NCBI GenBank assembly: GCA_902776985.1
Contig: CACYSD010000003.1
Coordinates: 1 to 64,000, forward strand
Source of the DNA: UBA3839 sp902776985
Lineage (GTDB): Bacteria > Bacteroidota > Bacteroidia > Bacteroidales > Bacteroidaceae
Length of the DNA stretch: 64,000 bases
Reading direction: 5' to 3'
Position 1 is the stretch's first letter. Every line of letters starts with the position of its first letter. The position numbers were made by a program, and so were the translations under genes. The notes beneath the pieces were generated by a model. It ran no database searches. It was given only the letters and a program-made list of their open reading frames with translations, and was not told the DNA's origin. This document shows, in pieces, positions 31,687-39,776 of this stretch.

Positions 31687-32925
31687 ATGCAGAGAATCTA
31701 CCTATGTTTAGCCCACATGTCGGGTAAGGAACAACAATATATAAAAGACGCTTTCGACACCAACTGGGTAGTTCCACTTGGACCTAATGTCGACGCCTTT
31801 GAAGAAGAATTGAAGTCGTTCCTCGATCCTTCAAAACATCTTGTTGCATTGTCGTCTGGAACAGCTGCAGTACACTTGGCTCTTGTCAACTGCGGAGTGC
31901 AGAGCGGTGACGAAGTCATTACCCAGAGCTTTTCATTCTGTGCTTCAGCCAATCCTATCGTTTATCAGGGTGCAACTCCAGTATTCGTAGATTCTGAACC
32001 AGGTTCATGGAATATGTCACCTGAACTTCTGGAAAAAGCAATCCTTGACCGCAAGCAGCAGACAGGTAAATACCCAAAGGCTGTAGTGCTGGTTCATCTC
32101 TACGGCATGCCTCCACAAATAGACGAAATCATTTCTGTCTGTGACAAATACAACATCCCTCTTGTAGAAGATGCAGCTGAGGCACTGGGAAGTCAGTTCG
32201 ATGGAAAATATGCTGGAACATACGGACGTTACGGTATTATTTCCTTCAACGGAAATAAGATGATTACAACCTCTGGTGGTGGAGCATTGATCTGCGGCAG
32301 CGAAGAGGAAAAAGCCCAAACAATGTTCTATGCAACTCAGGCAAGGGAATCATATCCTTACTACCAGCATGAGAAAATCGGTTACAACTACCGCATGTCA
32401 AATATCTGTGCAGGAATAGGCAGAGGACAGATGACAGTGCTTGAAGACCATATCAAGTGGCACAGACATATCGCCATGAGATACAAGGAAGCATTTGCCA
32501 ATGTTCCAGGAATTACATTCCACGACAATCCTACACCACATCATAATTCCAACTTCTGGCTCAGCACCATCCTCCTCAGTCCGGATCTGAAAATAAAGGG
32601 ACAGGATACAGCTTACGATACAGTTGTAAGCGGAGCTATAGGTGGAGCAGCCGGAGTGACACATCATGCAAGTTTCGTTCACACCGACCTTGAACCAAAC
32701 AACAACGTTGAAGCTATGCGCAAGGTGCTTAACGATGCCGGCATAGAATCTCGTCCATTATGGAAACCCCTGCATGCTCAGCCTGTTTTCAAGGCATGTC
32801 CGCAATACACCAACGGTGTGTCTGAATCACTCTTCCGTCAGGGATTGTGCTTGCCATCAGGACCGATGGTGACAGATGAGCAGGTGGATTTCATCATTGA
32901 AACCATTAAATCAGCATTGATTTGA
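31687..32925 (+). CDS. DegT/DnrJ/EryC1/StrS aminotransferase (PglE-like)
   Basis: A 412-residue PLP aminotransferase of nucleotide-sugar pathways, likely adding an amino group at C4 of a UDP-4-keto-6-deoxy sugar. It has ALSSGTAAVHLAL, LVHLYGMP, VEDAAEALGS and the PLP lysine in SFNGNKMITTSGGG (K191). It is most like PglE/UDP-4-amino transferases. The region GAIGGAAGVTHH (~317-328) looks like an extra loop. It is followed, with overlaps, by an SGNH lipoprotein and a small beta-barrel. A PglC-like and a PglD-like gene lie in the converging cluster. Confidence 0.87.
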   Translation: MQRIYLCLAHMSGKEQQYIKDAFDTNWVVPLGPNVDAFEEELKSFLDPSKHLVALSSGTAAVHLALVNCGVQSGDEVITQSFSFCASANPIVYQGATPVFVDSEPGSWNMSPELLEKAILDRKQQTGKYPKAVVLVHLYGMPPQIDEIISVCDKYNIPLVEDAAEALGSQFDGKYAGTYGRYGIISFNGNKMITTSGGGALICGSEEEKAQTMFYATQARESYPYYQHEKIGYNYRMSNICAGIGRGQMTVLEDHIKWHRHIAMRYKEAFANVPGITFHDNPTPHHNSNFWLSTILLSPDLKIKGQDTAYDTVVSGAIGGAAGVTHHASFVHTDLEPNNNVEAMRKVLNDAGIESRPLWKPLHAQPVFKACPQYTNGVSESLFRQGLCLPSGPMVTDEQVDFIIETIKSALI

Positions 32926-33533
32926 GAAAAATTACTCATACTCTTCTCTTGCTTGCATTATGCCAAAGTGTGGCATCTTGCAGCAAGGATGAAGATGATA
33001 CAATCAATTTCATCGGTGACTCTATTATTGAGATATGGGATTTGCACCGCTCTTTTCCGACACTCATTACACACAATTATGGGAAATCAAGCAGTGGAAT
33101 CCAGCATGTAGAGAAGTACGCAGGCAGATTCCATGAAAGCACAGCAGTCGTCATGACAGGCACCAATGACCTCTATAGCATAGTTAAAGCAGCTGCTGAA
33201 CTGAACAGCAGGGAAACTGCAATTAGCAATTATGTCAACCGCTATGAATTAGCAGTTGAAGCACTTGATGCTTCGAAGGTTTACATCATCTCAATACTTC
33301 CGAGAGGCAGAGACGCAAATACAGACTCCGATTTCTCCAATTCATATATCCGTGAAATTAACCTTTGTCTTCAGCAATCTGCACAGTTGCACGGATGGAA
33401 ATTCATAGATGCATACACTCCATTGAGCGACAACGAAGGGATTATGCTCGACGAGTATACCCACGACGGAGTTCATCCATGTGATGCAGGTTATGAAGTC
33501 CTTACTCGTCTTCTTCAACAACATCTTCTATGA
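32922..33533 (+). CDS. SGNH/GDSL-family lipoprotein
   Basis: A 203-residue predicted lipoprotein with signal peptide and lipobox SVASC (Cys ~20). The SGNH hydrolase blocks are FIGDSIIE (Ser, block I), TGTNDLYS (Asn, block III) and DGVHP (Asp/His, block V), so the catalytic residues are present. It probably removes or transfers an acyl group on a glycan outside the cytoplasm. The start is TTG overlapping the aminotransferase stop (TTGA), and its stop overlaps the next ATG. Confidence 0.78.
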   Translation: MRKITHTLLLLALCQSVASCSKDEDDTINFIGDSIIEIWDLHRSFPTLITHNYGKSSSGIQHVEKYAGRFHESTAVVMTGTNDLYSIVKAAAELNSRETAISNYVNRYELAVEALDASKVYIISILPRGRDANTDSDFSNSYIREINLCLQQSAQLHGWKFIDAYTPLSDNEGIMLDEYTHDGVHPCDAGYEVLTRLLQQHLL

Positions 33534-34165
33534 AACAACGTTGCTGCATATTATTATTCATGCTCATGGCTGTGCTAGTGAAAAGCAATGCCCAGATAAG
33601 CGTTGGATTTCGTAACAGCCATTTCGCAAGCGTACAATACACCTTTGCCAATCATACTGCTGTGGCTGTCGAACAAAGTCTCTTTGCGGAGAAACTTCAG
33701 TGCCAGCACATCCGTCTTTATGGCATATACTCACCACTGCAACTGACAAGCAGAATCAATCTAAGTGGTGAAGCCTATTTTGGCACTACGTACAACGGAT
33801 CGTACCAGGATATGGGAGCTGTAGTTACAGCCAATGCAAATATCTTCCATGGCAACAATGAGAAGGCAACAGGTCGCACAAATATCTATGCATCAGTCAA
33901 TCCTCACTATGATACTACATTAAAATACAAAACCTGCTTTGCAGCAGGCTTTGAAACACATTTGTGCCGTTCTATATCATTCGTTAGTGAGTACACTACC
34001 ATTCCTGAATACCGTCAGAGTGAGCAACGTCTTCGCTGTGGTTTCCGTTTCTTTATTATGAGCCAGAATTATGGAAGCCTCAGTGTTCAGCCTCTTGTTT
34101 CCATTCCTTTGGAGGAGTTGCCGCAGAACTCACGTTTTCACGTGAATTTCACTTACACATTCTAA
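33530..34165 (+). CDS. Small predicted outer membrane beta-barrel protein
   Basis: A 211-residue protein with signal peptide (CILLFMLMAVLVKSNAQ) and alternating hydrophobic strands. It ends HVNFTYTF, and a terminal Phe is the usual BAM-complex sorting signal. I recognise no family. It overlaps the SGNH lipoprotein gene by four bases, so the two products may work together at the outer membrane. It ends 14 bp before the converging acyltransferase gene. Confidence 0.65.
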   Translation: MKQRCCILLFMLMAVLVKSNAQISVGFRNSHFASVQYTFANHTAVAVEQSLFAEKLQCQHIRLYGIYSPLQLTSRINLSGEAYFGTTYNGSYQDMGAVVTANANIFHGNNEKATGRTNIYASVNPHYDTTLKYKTCFAAGFETHLCRSISFVSEYTTIPEYRQSEQRLRCGFRFFIMSQNYGSLSVQPLVSIPLEELPQNSRFHVNFTYTF

Positions 34166-34179
34166 GGTAAATTCAGGAA

Positions 34180-34602
34180 TTATTCTTGCGTAAGAATCTT
34201 TCCGTTCTTAATCTTAACTCCCGTCTTGATAACTTGGGCTGGATTACCGGCTACGATACAATTATCAGGAATATCCTTGGTTACTACGCTGCCAGCTCCA
34301 ACAACAACTTCATTGCCAATTCTTACTCCAGGCATAATGATGGCATTGATGGAGATTATGCAGTGCTTCCCAATGTACGTGTCTGTGCGCAGGGAACGAC
34401 AATGGTCGTGAGCTAATACGTAAGCACCAGCCAATATCCATGCGCCGTCGTTGATATGGATGCCGTGAGGATTGATACTCTTATCAAGACGTGCCTTGTA
34501 AGAAATCCTCACATCCTTGCCGATATGCATGCCGTACATCTTGCGCAGATATGCAGGATAGGCATTGCTGAGTTTATTCCAAAGTTTCTGTCGTATGCTC
34601 AT
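34180..34602 (-). CDS. Left-handed beta-helix acyltransferase
   Basis: A 140-residue hexapeptide-repeat transferase of the WcaF/maltose-acetyltransferase type. Repeats such as ISINAIIMPGVRIGNEVVVG and the ending VVTKDIPDNCIVAGNPA are diagnostic. It would acetylate a sugar hydroxyl, with acetyl-CoA as the usual donor. Last gene of the nine-gene minus-strand set, 2 bp after the phosphoglycosyl transferase gene. Confidence 0.8.
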   Translation of the reverse strand: MSIRQKLWNKLSNAYPAYLRKMYGMHIGKDVRISYKARLDKSINPHGIHINDGAWILAGAYVLAHDHCRSLRTDTYIGKHCIISINAIIMPGVRIGNEVVVGAGSVVTKDIPDNCIVAGNPAQVIKTGVKIKNGKILTQE

Positions 34603-34604
34603 AT

Positions 34605-35213
34605 TTAATTTGTTCCGTCGAATGCGGCTATGGTTGCTTCACCTTCTGCAGAAATTCCTTCGCGGATAAATACTTTCTTGATGGTAAGGAAGAGAATTCT
34701 GACATCAACCCAGAAACTGATATGATCTACGTACCAGACATCGTATTCAAATTTCTTCTTCCAGGTGATGGCGTTTCTTCCATTGACCTGAGCACAGCCT
34801 GTAATACCTGGGCGTACATTGTGACGACGCATCTGCTCGGGTGTGTAGAGTGGGAGGTACTTGGTGAGCAGAGGACGAGGACCTATAAGCGACATGTCGC
34901 CTTTCAGTACATTTATCAGTTGTGGCAATTCGTCCAAAGAAAGTGAACGTATGATTCTGCCTATGTGTGTGAGACGGTATTTGTCGGGAAGCAGTTTCCC
35001 GTTTTCGTCCCGTTCGTCGGTCATGGTCTTGAACTTAAGCAGTTTGAAGACATTGGTGTCTTTGCCTGGACGATGTTGTGTGAAGAATACTCCGCCTCCC
35101 TTATTGGCGAAATACAGCAAGATAGCAGTAAGTAGTATCAGCCATCCTGTGAGAATAAGCCCAATTAAGGCACAGAGGAAATCAAGTATACGTTTAATAT
35201 AGTTTGCGTACAT
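34605..35213 (-). CDS. Monotopic phosphoglycosyl transferase (PglC-like initiating sugar transferase)
   Basis: A 202-residue PglC-type enzyme that moves a phospho-sugar from a UDP-sugar to undecaprenyl phosphate, starting glycan synthesis. A re-entrant hydrophobic segment (~10-30) is followed by RPGKDTNVFKLLKFKTMTDE, the catalytic Asp-Glu in SLDELPQL, and LIGPRPLL. I start it at the ATG at 35213 (MYANYIKRILDFL). The longer frame to 35300 runs into the KAS III gene, whose stop overlaps this ATG as TAATG. The small size puts it with PglC rather than WbaP. Confidence 0.9.
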   Translation of the reverse strand: MYANYIKRILDFLCALIGLILTGWLILLTAILLYFANKGGGVFFTQHRPGKDTNVFKLLKFKTMTDERDENGKLLPDKYRLTHIGRIIRSLSLDELPQLINVLKGDMSLIGPRPLLTKYLPLYTPEQMRRHNVRPGITGCAQVNGRNAITWKKKFEYDVWYVDHISFWVDVRILFLTIKKVFIREGISAEGEATIAAFDGTN

Positions 35214-36274
35214 TATATTTCTATAAGTTCTGGAATTACAACATTGTTCATTTTCACAAGCATTGTTCCCCAGCTTAGTCCAAGTCCGAATGAAGAACAA
35301 AGAAGGGTAGATGGTTCTGAAGACTGAAGACGTTTCCTTAGGCGTGTAACCATGAGTGAAGGAATTGATGCTCCGCCTAGATTTCCGAATTTCTCAAGGT
35401 TATAAGGCACTTTCTCTACAGGCAGTTTCAGTTTCTTGACTACGCGGTCAACTATGAGTTTGTTGGCTTGGTGAATGAGGAAGAAATCTATGTCATTGTC
35501 CTTGTCAAGATTCTGTTCTTCCATAAACTGCTGAACAGAACGTGGTGGCTTGGAAATAGCAAAAGTGAACACTTTCATGCCGTCGATCAGAGTGTGCATA
35601 GGAGCGCGGTGAATGCCGTTGCCGAAATCCTCCTCGACAAGTGATTCTGCTGTGAAGGGATGGCGATAGCCTCCGTGGGGAGTGTACAGAGCTTCGTAGC
35701 TGCTGCCGTCGGTATGGAAATCAATTACTATTGGTGAAGCTTCGGTGTCGAATTCAAGAGCCAAGGCTGTTGCACCGTCTCCAAATAGAGGCACACGTGA
35801 TTTGTCATTCATCGATCCCATTCTCAGAGCTGTGTCGCCAACGAGGAGAAGTGCACGGCGTATGCTGCCGCTTTGAAGCAGGTTTCCTGCTACGGTTATG
35901 GCATACATGCATCCGCAACAACCCATAGGCAAATCGAGGCAGAAGCAGTTCTCGCTCAGCTCCATCCGGCTTTGTAACAGACATGAGGTTGGTGGAGTAC
36001 GATAATCGCCGGTTACGGATTCGAAGATAAGTGCGTCTATGCTGTCTTTTTCCCATCCTAATTCCTGGATCAGGGTCTCGGCTGCCTTCTGACACATGTC
36101 CGAAGCACATACGTCATCCGTAGCCAGTCGTCGTTCGCGAATTCCTACAGTGTTGTTGAACACCTCTGATTCCTCTGCGGTGAGAATACCCAAATCAGCG
36201 GTTTTGACAATGTTCTTGGGAACACATGCTGAGACGCCTGCTATGCGTACATTATTTATATTCCAGAGTGCCAC
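35213..36274 (-). CDS. 3-oxoacyl-ACP synthase III (KAS III/FabH-like)
   Basis: A 353-residue thiolase-fold enzyme with an intact predicted triad: Cys119 in MGCCGCMYA, His268 in LIHQAN, Asn298 in FGNLGGAS. Housekeeping FabH is usually ~325 residues and found with plsX, so this copy looks specialised. It may condense an acyl starter with malonyl-ACP or, like CerJ-type relatives, transfer an acyl group to a sugar. GTG is the likely start, 16 bp after the ACP gene. The two extra Cys beside the active one are unusual. Confidence 0.87.
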   Translation of the reverse strand: MALWNINNVRIAGVSACVPKNIVKTADLGILTAEESEVFNNTVGIRERRLATDDVCASDMCQKAAETLIQELGWEKDSIDALIFESVTGDYRTPPTSCLLQSRMELSENCFCLDLPMGCCGCMYAITVAGNLLQSGSIRRALLLVGDTALRMGSMNDKSRVPLFGDGATALALEFDTEASPIVIDFHTDGSSYEALYTPHGGYRHPFTAESLVEEDFGNGIHRAPMHTLIDGMKVFTFAISKPPRSVQQFMEEQNLDKDNDIDFFLIHQANKLIVDRVVKKLKLPVEKVPYNLEKFGNLGGASIPSLMVTRLRKRLQSSEPSTLLCSSFGLGLSWGTMLVKMNNVVIPELIEI

Positions 36275-36290
36275 TTGTCAAGTTCTGTTT

Positions 36291-36530
36291 TTAGATTTCA
36301 ACATTGTATTTGCTTAGGATTTCCTTTGCTGAATTGTAGGAAGTGCAGGCAATTATGTCTTCGGGATCTAACATCAGGTCGAAGTTGTCCTCAATAAGGG
36401 CAATGATATTGAGCTGGTGCACAGAATCCCATCCGTCCACATTGTCTTTTGTGAAGTCGTCACCGAGCTTGCTGCTTACGTCTCCGAAAACATCAACAAA
36501 GATATTCTGTAAGGTCTCTATATTGGTCAT
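36291..36530 (-). CDS. Acyl carrier protein (cluster copy 1)
   Basis: A 79-residue acidic four-helix carrier. The phosphopantetheine site is GWDSVHQLN with Ser36, an intact DSx motif. It should carry the acyl chain made or loaded by the neighbouring AMP-forming enzyme and KAS III. It lies between them, with a hairpin-rich 133-bp gap on its 5' side. Confidence 0.88.
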   Translation of the reverse strand: MTNIETLQNIFVDVFGDVSSKLGDDFTKDNVDGWDSVHQLNIIALIEDNFDLMLDPEDIIACTSYNSAKEILSKYNVEI

Positions 36531-36538
36531 GACAAAAA

Positions 36539-36582
36539 ATTATAGCTTTTAGCTATAATAACGAAACATGCAGATTGTTTCG
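36539..36582 (-). promoter_or_regulatory. Two hairpins in front of the first ACP gene
   Basis: ATTATAGCT/AGCTATAAT (36539-36559, 3-base loop) and CGAAAC/GTTTCG (36562-36582) lie just 5' of the ACP ATG. They are in a 133-bp gap within an otherwise tightly packed operon. They could protect the downstream mRNA end or control ACP translation. No promoter box is seen in the gap. Confidence 0.5.
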
Positions 36583-36663
36583 TATAGATTCTGTGAATAA
36601 AATTTGAATTATTTTGTGTCCTAAAAAAACTGCGGTGGATTCTTCTGTTGTTGATTCCTTAAT

Positions 36664-38013
36664 CTACATGAGATTGCTGTACAATTTCTTTCCTGTAGAG
36701 TTCTTTGGAATGTTGTCAATGGCAACCACGTCCAAGGCTGTTGCAACGAGGCTAAGCCTCTGAATCAGCAGGGATTTGACATCCTGAATCTTCTTGGCGT
36801 CATTGATATAGACTTTCATTATCTCATCATTGCCCACGCATGCACATTCCACTTCACACTCCGATTCGACAATCCGTTCACATTCGTCAAGACCTATGCG
36901 CATACCAAACAATTTGAGGAATCTGCCCATTCGTCCGACAATGTAGTAACAGCCGTCTTCGTCACGATATGCCAAGTCGCCTGTCCTGATGAATCCGTTA
37001 CGCTCATCACCTTTTGCCAGATCATCCTGACAGAGTGCGTACCCCATAGTAACGTTCTTGCCTCGGTAGCACATTTCTCCTTCTGTATGAGGTGCGGTGA
37101 TGGTATTCCCGTTGCTGTCAATAAGGGAAAGTTCTCCATTGGGTACGGAAATTCCAATGCTGCCAATCTTCTCTGTTGCCCATTTTGCAGGCAGGTATGC
37201 CATACGTGCAGTACATTCCGACTGACCATAGGTGGCAATCCAGCGTCTGTCTGTACTTTGGCAGTATTCAGCAAATTGCCGGTTGAGTTTTTCGGGCATC
37301 TTGCCTCCGCCTTGAGTGAGCAGTTCCAGATCTGGAAGCTGCATGCGGAAGAATCTCATGAGTGAGAGTATGTGATAGCTGTACGGCACTCCTGTGAAAC
37401 TGGTTGCATGTTCTTCCTTGAAGAATTTCCAGAACAAAGCGTCTGTCATGCTACAGTCGGTAAGAAGAATTGTGGCTCCGACTTTGAGGTGAGAGAACAC
37501 TACCGACAATCCCATGGTGTAGTAGAGTGGAAGTACCAGCAGCGGACGGTCTTTTGGTTTAAGCTCAAAGAATGTGGAGATATTGAGTGCGGAAGCTTCA
37601 ATGTTTTCGTATTTGTGACGTACCAGCTTAGGGCTTCCAGTGCTTCCCGACGTGGGTAACAGGTGGGAAAGCTCTGGATGTAGTGCCGGTGAAGCATTTC
37701 TTGTAGGAGTTAGTCCTTTTTCATCGGAATAGATGAATGCAGGCTTGTAGTTTTCTACAAGATTCTGGAGAAGCGTGTCGTCGGTGTGGAGGTTGAGAAT
37801 CAGCGGAACAAGACGCTGACTGGCAATTGCAGCCATGATGTGAAGCATTGACTTGCAGGTGTTGCTAACAAGCATGAAGCAGAGCTGCCTTTGTGCAAAC
37901 ACTGCTTGCAATTCCTGAGCTTTCTTGCATATAGCTCCATAGGTGAGAGTGTAGCCGTTGGAGTCAATGGCTGCCAGCTGGTCAGGTGCTATTCGGTCAA
38001 TGTTCAGAATCAT
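36664..38013 (-). CDS. AMP-forming acyl-CoA/ACP synthetase (ANL superfamily)
   Basis: A 449-residue adenylating enzyme. The P-loop is LPTSGSTGSPKL. Later motifs are ATYGQSE, FIRTGDLAYRDEDG and GRMGRFLKLFG, with the C-terminal lysine in NSTGKKLYSNL. It activates a carboxylic acid with ATP and passes it to CoA or, given two ACP genes next door, to an ACP. It is short for the family (~500 or more). Substrate unknown. Confidence 0.87.
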   Translation of the reverse strand: MILNIDRIAPDQLAAIDSNGYTLTYGAICKKAQELQAVFAQRQLCFMLVSNTCKSMLHIMAAIASQRLVPLILNLHTDDTLLQNLVENYKPAFIYSDEKGLTPTRNASPALHPELSHLLPTSGSTGSPKLVRHKYENIEASALNISTFFELKPKDRPLLVLPLYYTMGLSVVFSHLKVGATILLTDCSMTDALFWKFFKEEHATSFTGVPYSYHILSLMRFFRMQLPDLELLTQGGGKMPEKLNRQFAEYCQSTDRRWIATYGQSECTARMAYLPAKWATEKIGSIGISVPNGELSLIDSNGNTITAPHTEGEMCYRGKNVTMGYALCQDDLAKGDERNGFIRTGDLAYRDEDGCYYIVGRMGRFLKLFGMRIGLDECERIVESECEVECACVGNDEIMKVYINDAKKIQDVKSLLIQRLSLVATALDVVAIDNIPKNSTGKKLYSNLM

Positions 38014-38025
38014 GCCTTGATATTC

Positions 38026-38787
38026 TTAAATCGAAGCCATACCGTCTACACCAAGAATCTGTCCTGAAATGTATTCGGCTCTGTCGCTTGCGAGGAAACT
38101 GACGGCATTGGCAATGTCGGCTCCTGTGCCGAGGCGTCCCAATGCTATGCGGCTGATGCGTTCTTCAATTTCCTCGCCGTTTGCTTGATAAAGTTCTTCG
38201 AATCGTTCGGTTTTGATGATGCCAGGAGCCACCGCATTCACTCTTATCTTCTGTGGAGCAAGTTCTTTGGCTGCGGATTTCGTCATCGCAATAATGGCTC
38301 CCTTGCTGGCAGAATAAGCTACTTGCCCTGCAGAACCAAGAACTGCTGTTACTGATGCAATGTTTACAATGCTGCCTCCTCCGTTGCGGGACATAAGGCG
38401 GCTGACAAGGCTGATGAGTTCGAGAACGGCAATGACGTTGACTCTGAACATGGTCTCTGTCTCGTCGCGTGTAATCATTCCAAGCTTGCGGTTGATTACC
38501 ATTCCTGCATTGTTGACAAGAACATCGATTCTGCCTTCTTGCTTGTAAACTGCCTGGAGGTTATTTTTCACAGAAGCACTGTCGGTAACGTCGAAGTAGA
38601 GTGGCTGTACCTTGGTTTCTGCTTTCTTTGACAACAGGGTTGCCCAATCATTCATCGCTCCTTCCTTCATGTCGGTGGCATACACAATTGCACCGTCCAT
38701 AGCCATCTGTTCAGCTATGGCTCTTCCAATTCCCTGTGCTGCACCAGTCACAATGCAGACTTTATTATGAAGTAACTTTGCGATCAT
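38026..38787 (-). CDS. SDR-family reductase (FabG-like) 1
   Basis: A 253-residue classical SDR. The cofactor loop is TGAAQGIGRAI, then NNAGMV and catalytic Ser with YSASK (Tyr-x3-Lys). VNAVAPGIIKTE and a C-terminal GQILGVDGM complete a FabG-like protein. In this cluster it could reduce a 3-ketoacyl-ACP made by the KAS III homologue. It is 12 bp from both neighbours. Confidence 0.87.
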   Translation of the reverse strand: MIAKLLHNKVCIVTGAAQGIGRAIAEQMAMDGAIVYATDMKEGAMNDWATLLSKKAETKVQPLYFDVTDSASVKNNLQAVYKQEGRIDVLVNNAGMVINRKLGMITRDETETMFRVNVIAVLELISLVSRLMSRNGGGSIVNIASVTAVLGSAGQVAYSASKGAIIAMTKSAAKELAPQKIRVNAVAPGIIKTERFEELYQANGEEIEERISRIALGRLGTGADIANAVSFLASDRAEYISGQILGVDGMASI

Positions 38788-38799
38788 AGGTATAAAAAG

Positions 38800-39552
38800 T
38801 TATATGAGGGAGCGTCCACCGTCAAGTTTGATAGAAGTGCCGGTCATCCACTTTGTGGCATCCGAGAGCAGGTAGCAGCATGCCTGTGCCACTTCTGCTG
38901 GTTCACCGTATCGGTGCAATGGGTATTTCTGCAAATCTTGTTCTCTGTCAACGCTGCTGAGTGAACCGCTGTTGATGAGTTCTGTCTCTATCCTGCCTGG
39001 CAGCACAGTGTTTACACGTATATTACGGCTGCTGAATTCCAGAGCTGCGTAATTCGCAAAACTTGTCAATGCAGCCTTTGAAGAACCGTAGGCGGTCAGT
39101 CCTACAGCTGTATTGCCATTACCTGAAATAGATGAAATGAGAACAACGGAAGCTCCGTTGCGGAGTTTCTTTGCTTTAATCATTTGGCGTGTCAGCAGAA
39201 TCGGTGCAAATGTGTTCACATCGAATACTTCCTGCAAATCCTGAGGACGTATTGCTTGAATGGGTTTGAGTTTGCTTATTCCTGCTGCATATACTATACC
39301 ATCCAGCTCGGGGCAGTTGCTAGCAAGTTGCTCTTTGTCGTCGTTGCTTGTCATGTCGCATGGCATGATGCAGTGTTCTTTGCCTTCAAGAAGTGAGAGT
39401 GTGTCTTTGAGAGAAGTCTCATTTCGTGCAGAGAGAATCACCCTTGCGCCCAGACGTGCACATTCAACAGCAGTGGCGCGACCGATACCTCCCGATGCGC
39501 CAGCTATTAGAATTGTTTTGCCTTCAAGACTGAATGGATTGTAGCTTATCAT
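38800..39552 (-). CDS. SDR-family reductase 2
   Basis: A 250-residue SDR with AGASGGIGRAT, YAAGISKL, ISSISGN and YGSSK (Tyr-x3-Lys), plus C-terminal GTSIKLDGGRS. It is clearly paralogous to the adjacent SDR but diverged. Either could reduce an acyl intermediate or a keto-sugar. Its start overlaps the second ACP gene by four bases. Confidence 0.86.
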   Translation of the reverse strand: MISYNPFSLEGKTILIAGASGGIGRATAVECARLGARVILSARNETSLKDTLSLLEGKEHCIMPCDMTSNDDKEQLASNCPELDGIVYAAGISKLKPIQAIRPQDLQEVFDVNTFAPILLTRQMIKAKKLRNGASVVLISSISGNGNTAVGLTAYGSSKAALTSFANYAALEFSSRNIRVNTVLPGRIETELINSGSLSSVDREQDLQKYPLHRYGEPAEVAQACCYLLSDATKWMTGTSIKLDGGRSLI

Positions 39553-39776
39553 AGCTTTGAAACTACAAGGTCGTAGAGTTCCTGAATAGTTTGTGTCTTC
39601 CGCATTTCATCTGGTGGAAGTACAATGCCGTATTCCTCATCCACCATGGTGATGATAAGTAAGGCTTCTAGCGAGGACCACTCTGGCATTTCCCTGAATC
39701 GGGTCTCCGGGAGTAGTTCCTCGCTGAGTGAGGGGAACTGATCAGTTACGTTGTCTATAAATTCTTGTATAGTCAT
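39549..39776 (-). CDS. Acyl carrier protein-like protein (cluster copy 2)
   Basis: A 75-residue ACP-fold protein. The attachment site reads EWSSLEALL: Ser35 is in place, but the usual preceding Asp is Ser34. The following LEALLIITMVDEEYGI matches helix 2-3 of ACPs. It overlaps SDR 2 and the NeuD-like gene by four bases each, so the three are tightly coupled. Modification by a phosphopantetheinyl transferase is likely but less certain than for copy 1. Confidence 0.82.
   Translation of the reverse strand: MTIQEFIDNVTDQFPSLSEELLPETRFREMPEWSSLEALLIITMVDEEYGIVLPPDEMRKTQTIQELYDLVVSKL

Noticed and set aside
35214..35300. N-terminal extension of the phosphoglycosyl transferase by 29 residues
   Set aside because: It lies inside the KAS III coding sequence. 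The ATG at 35213 gives the expected membrane segment and a TAATG junction.
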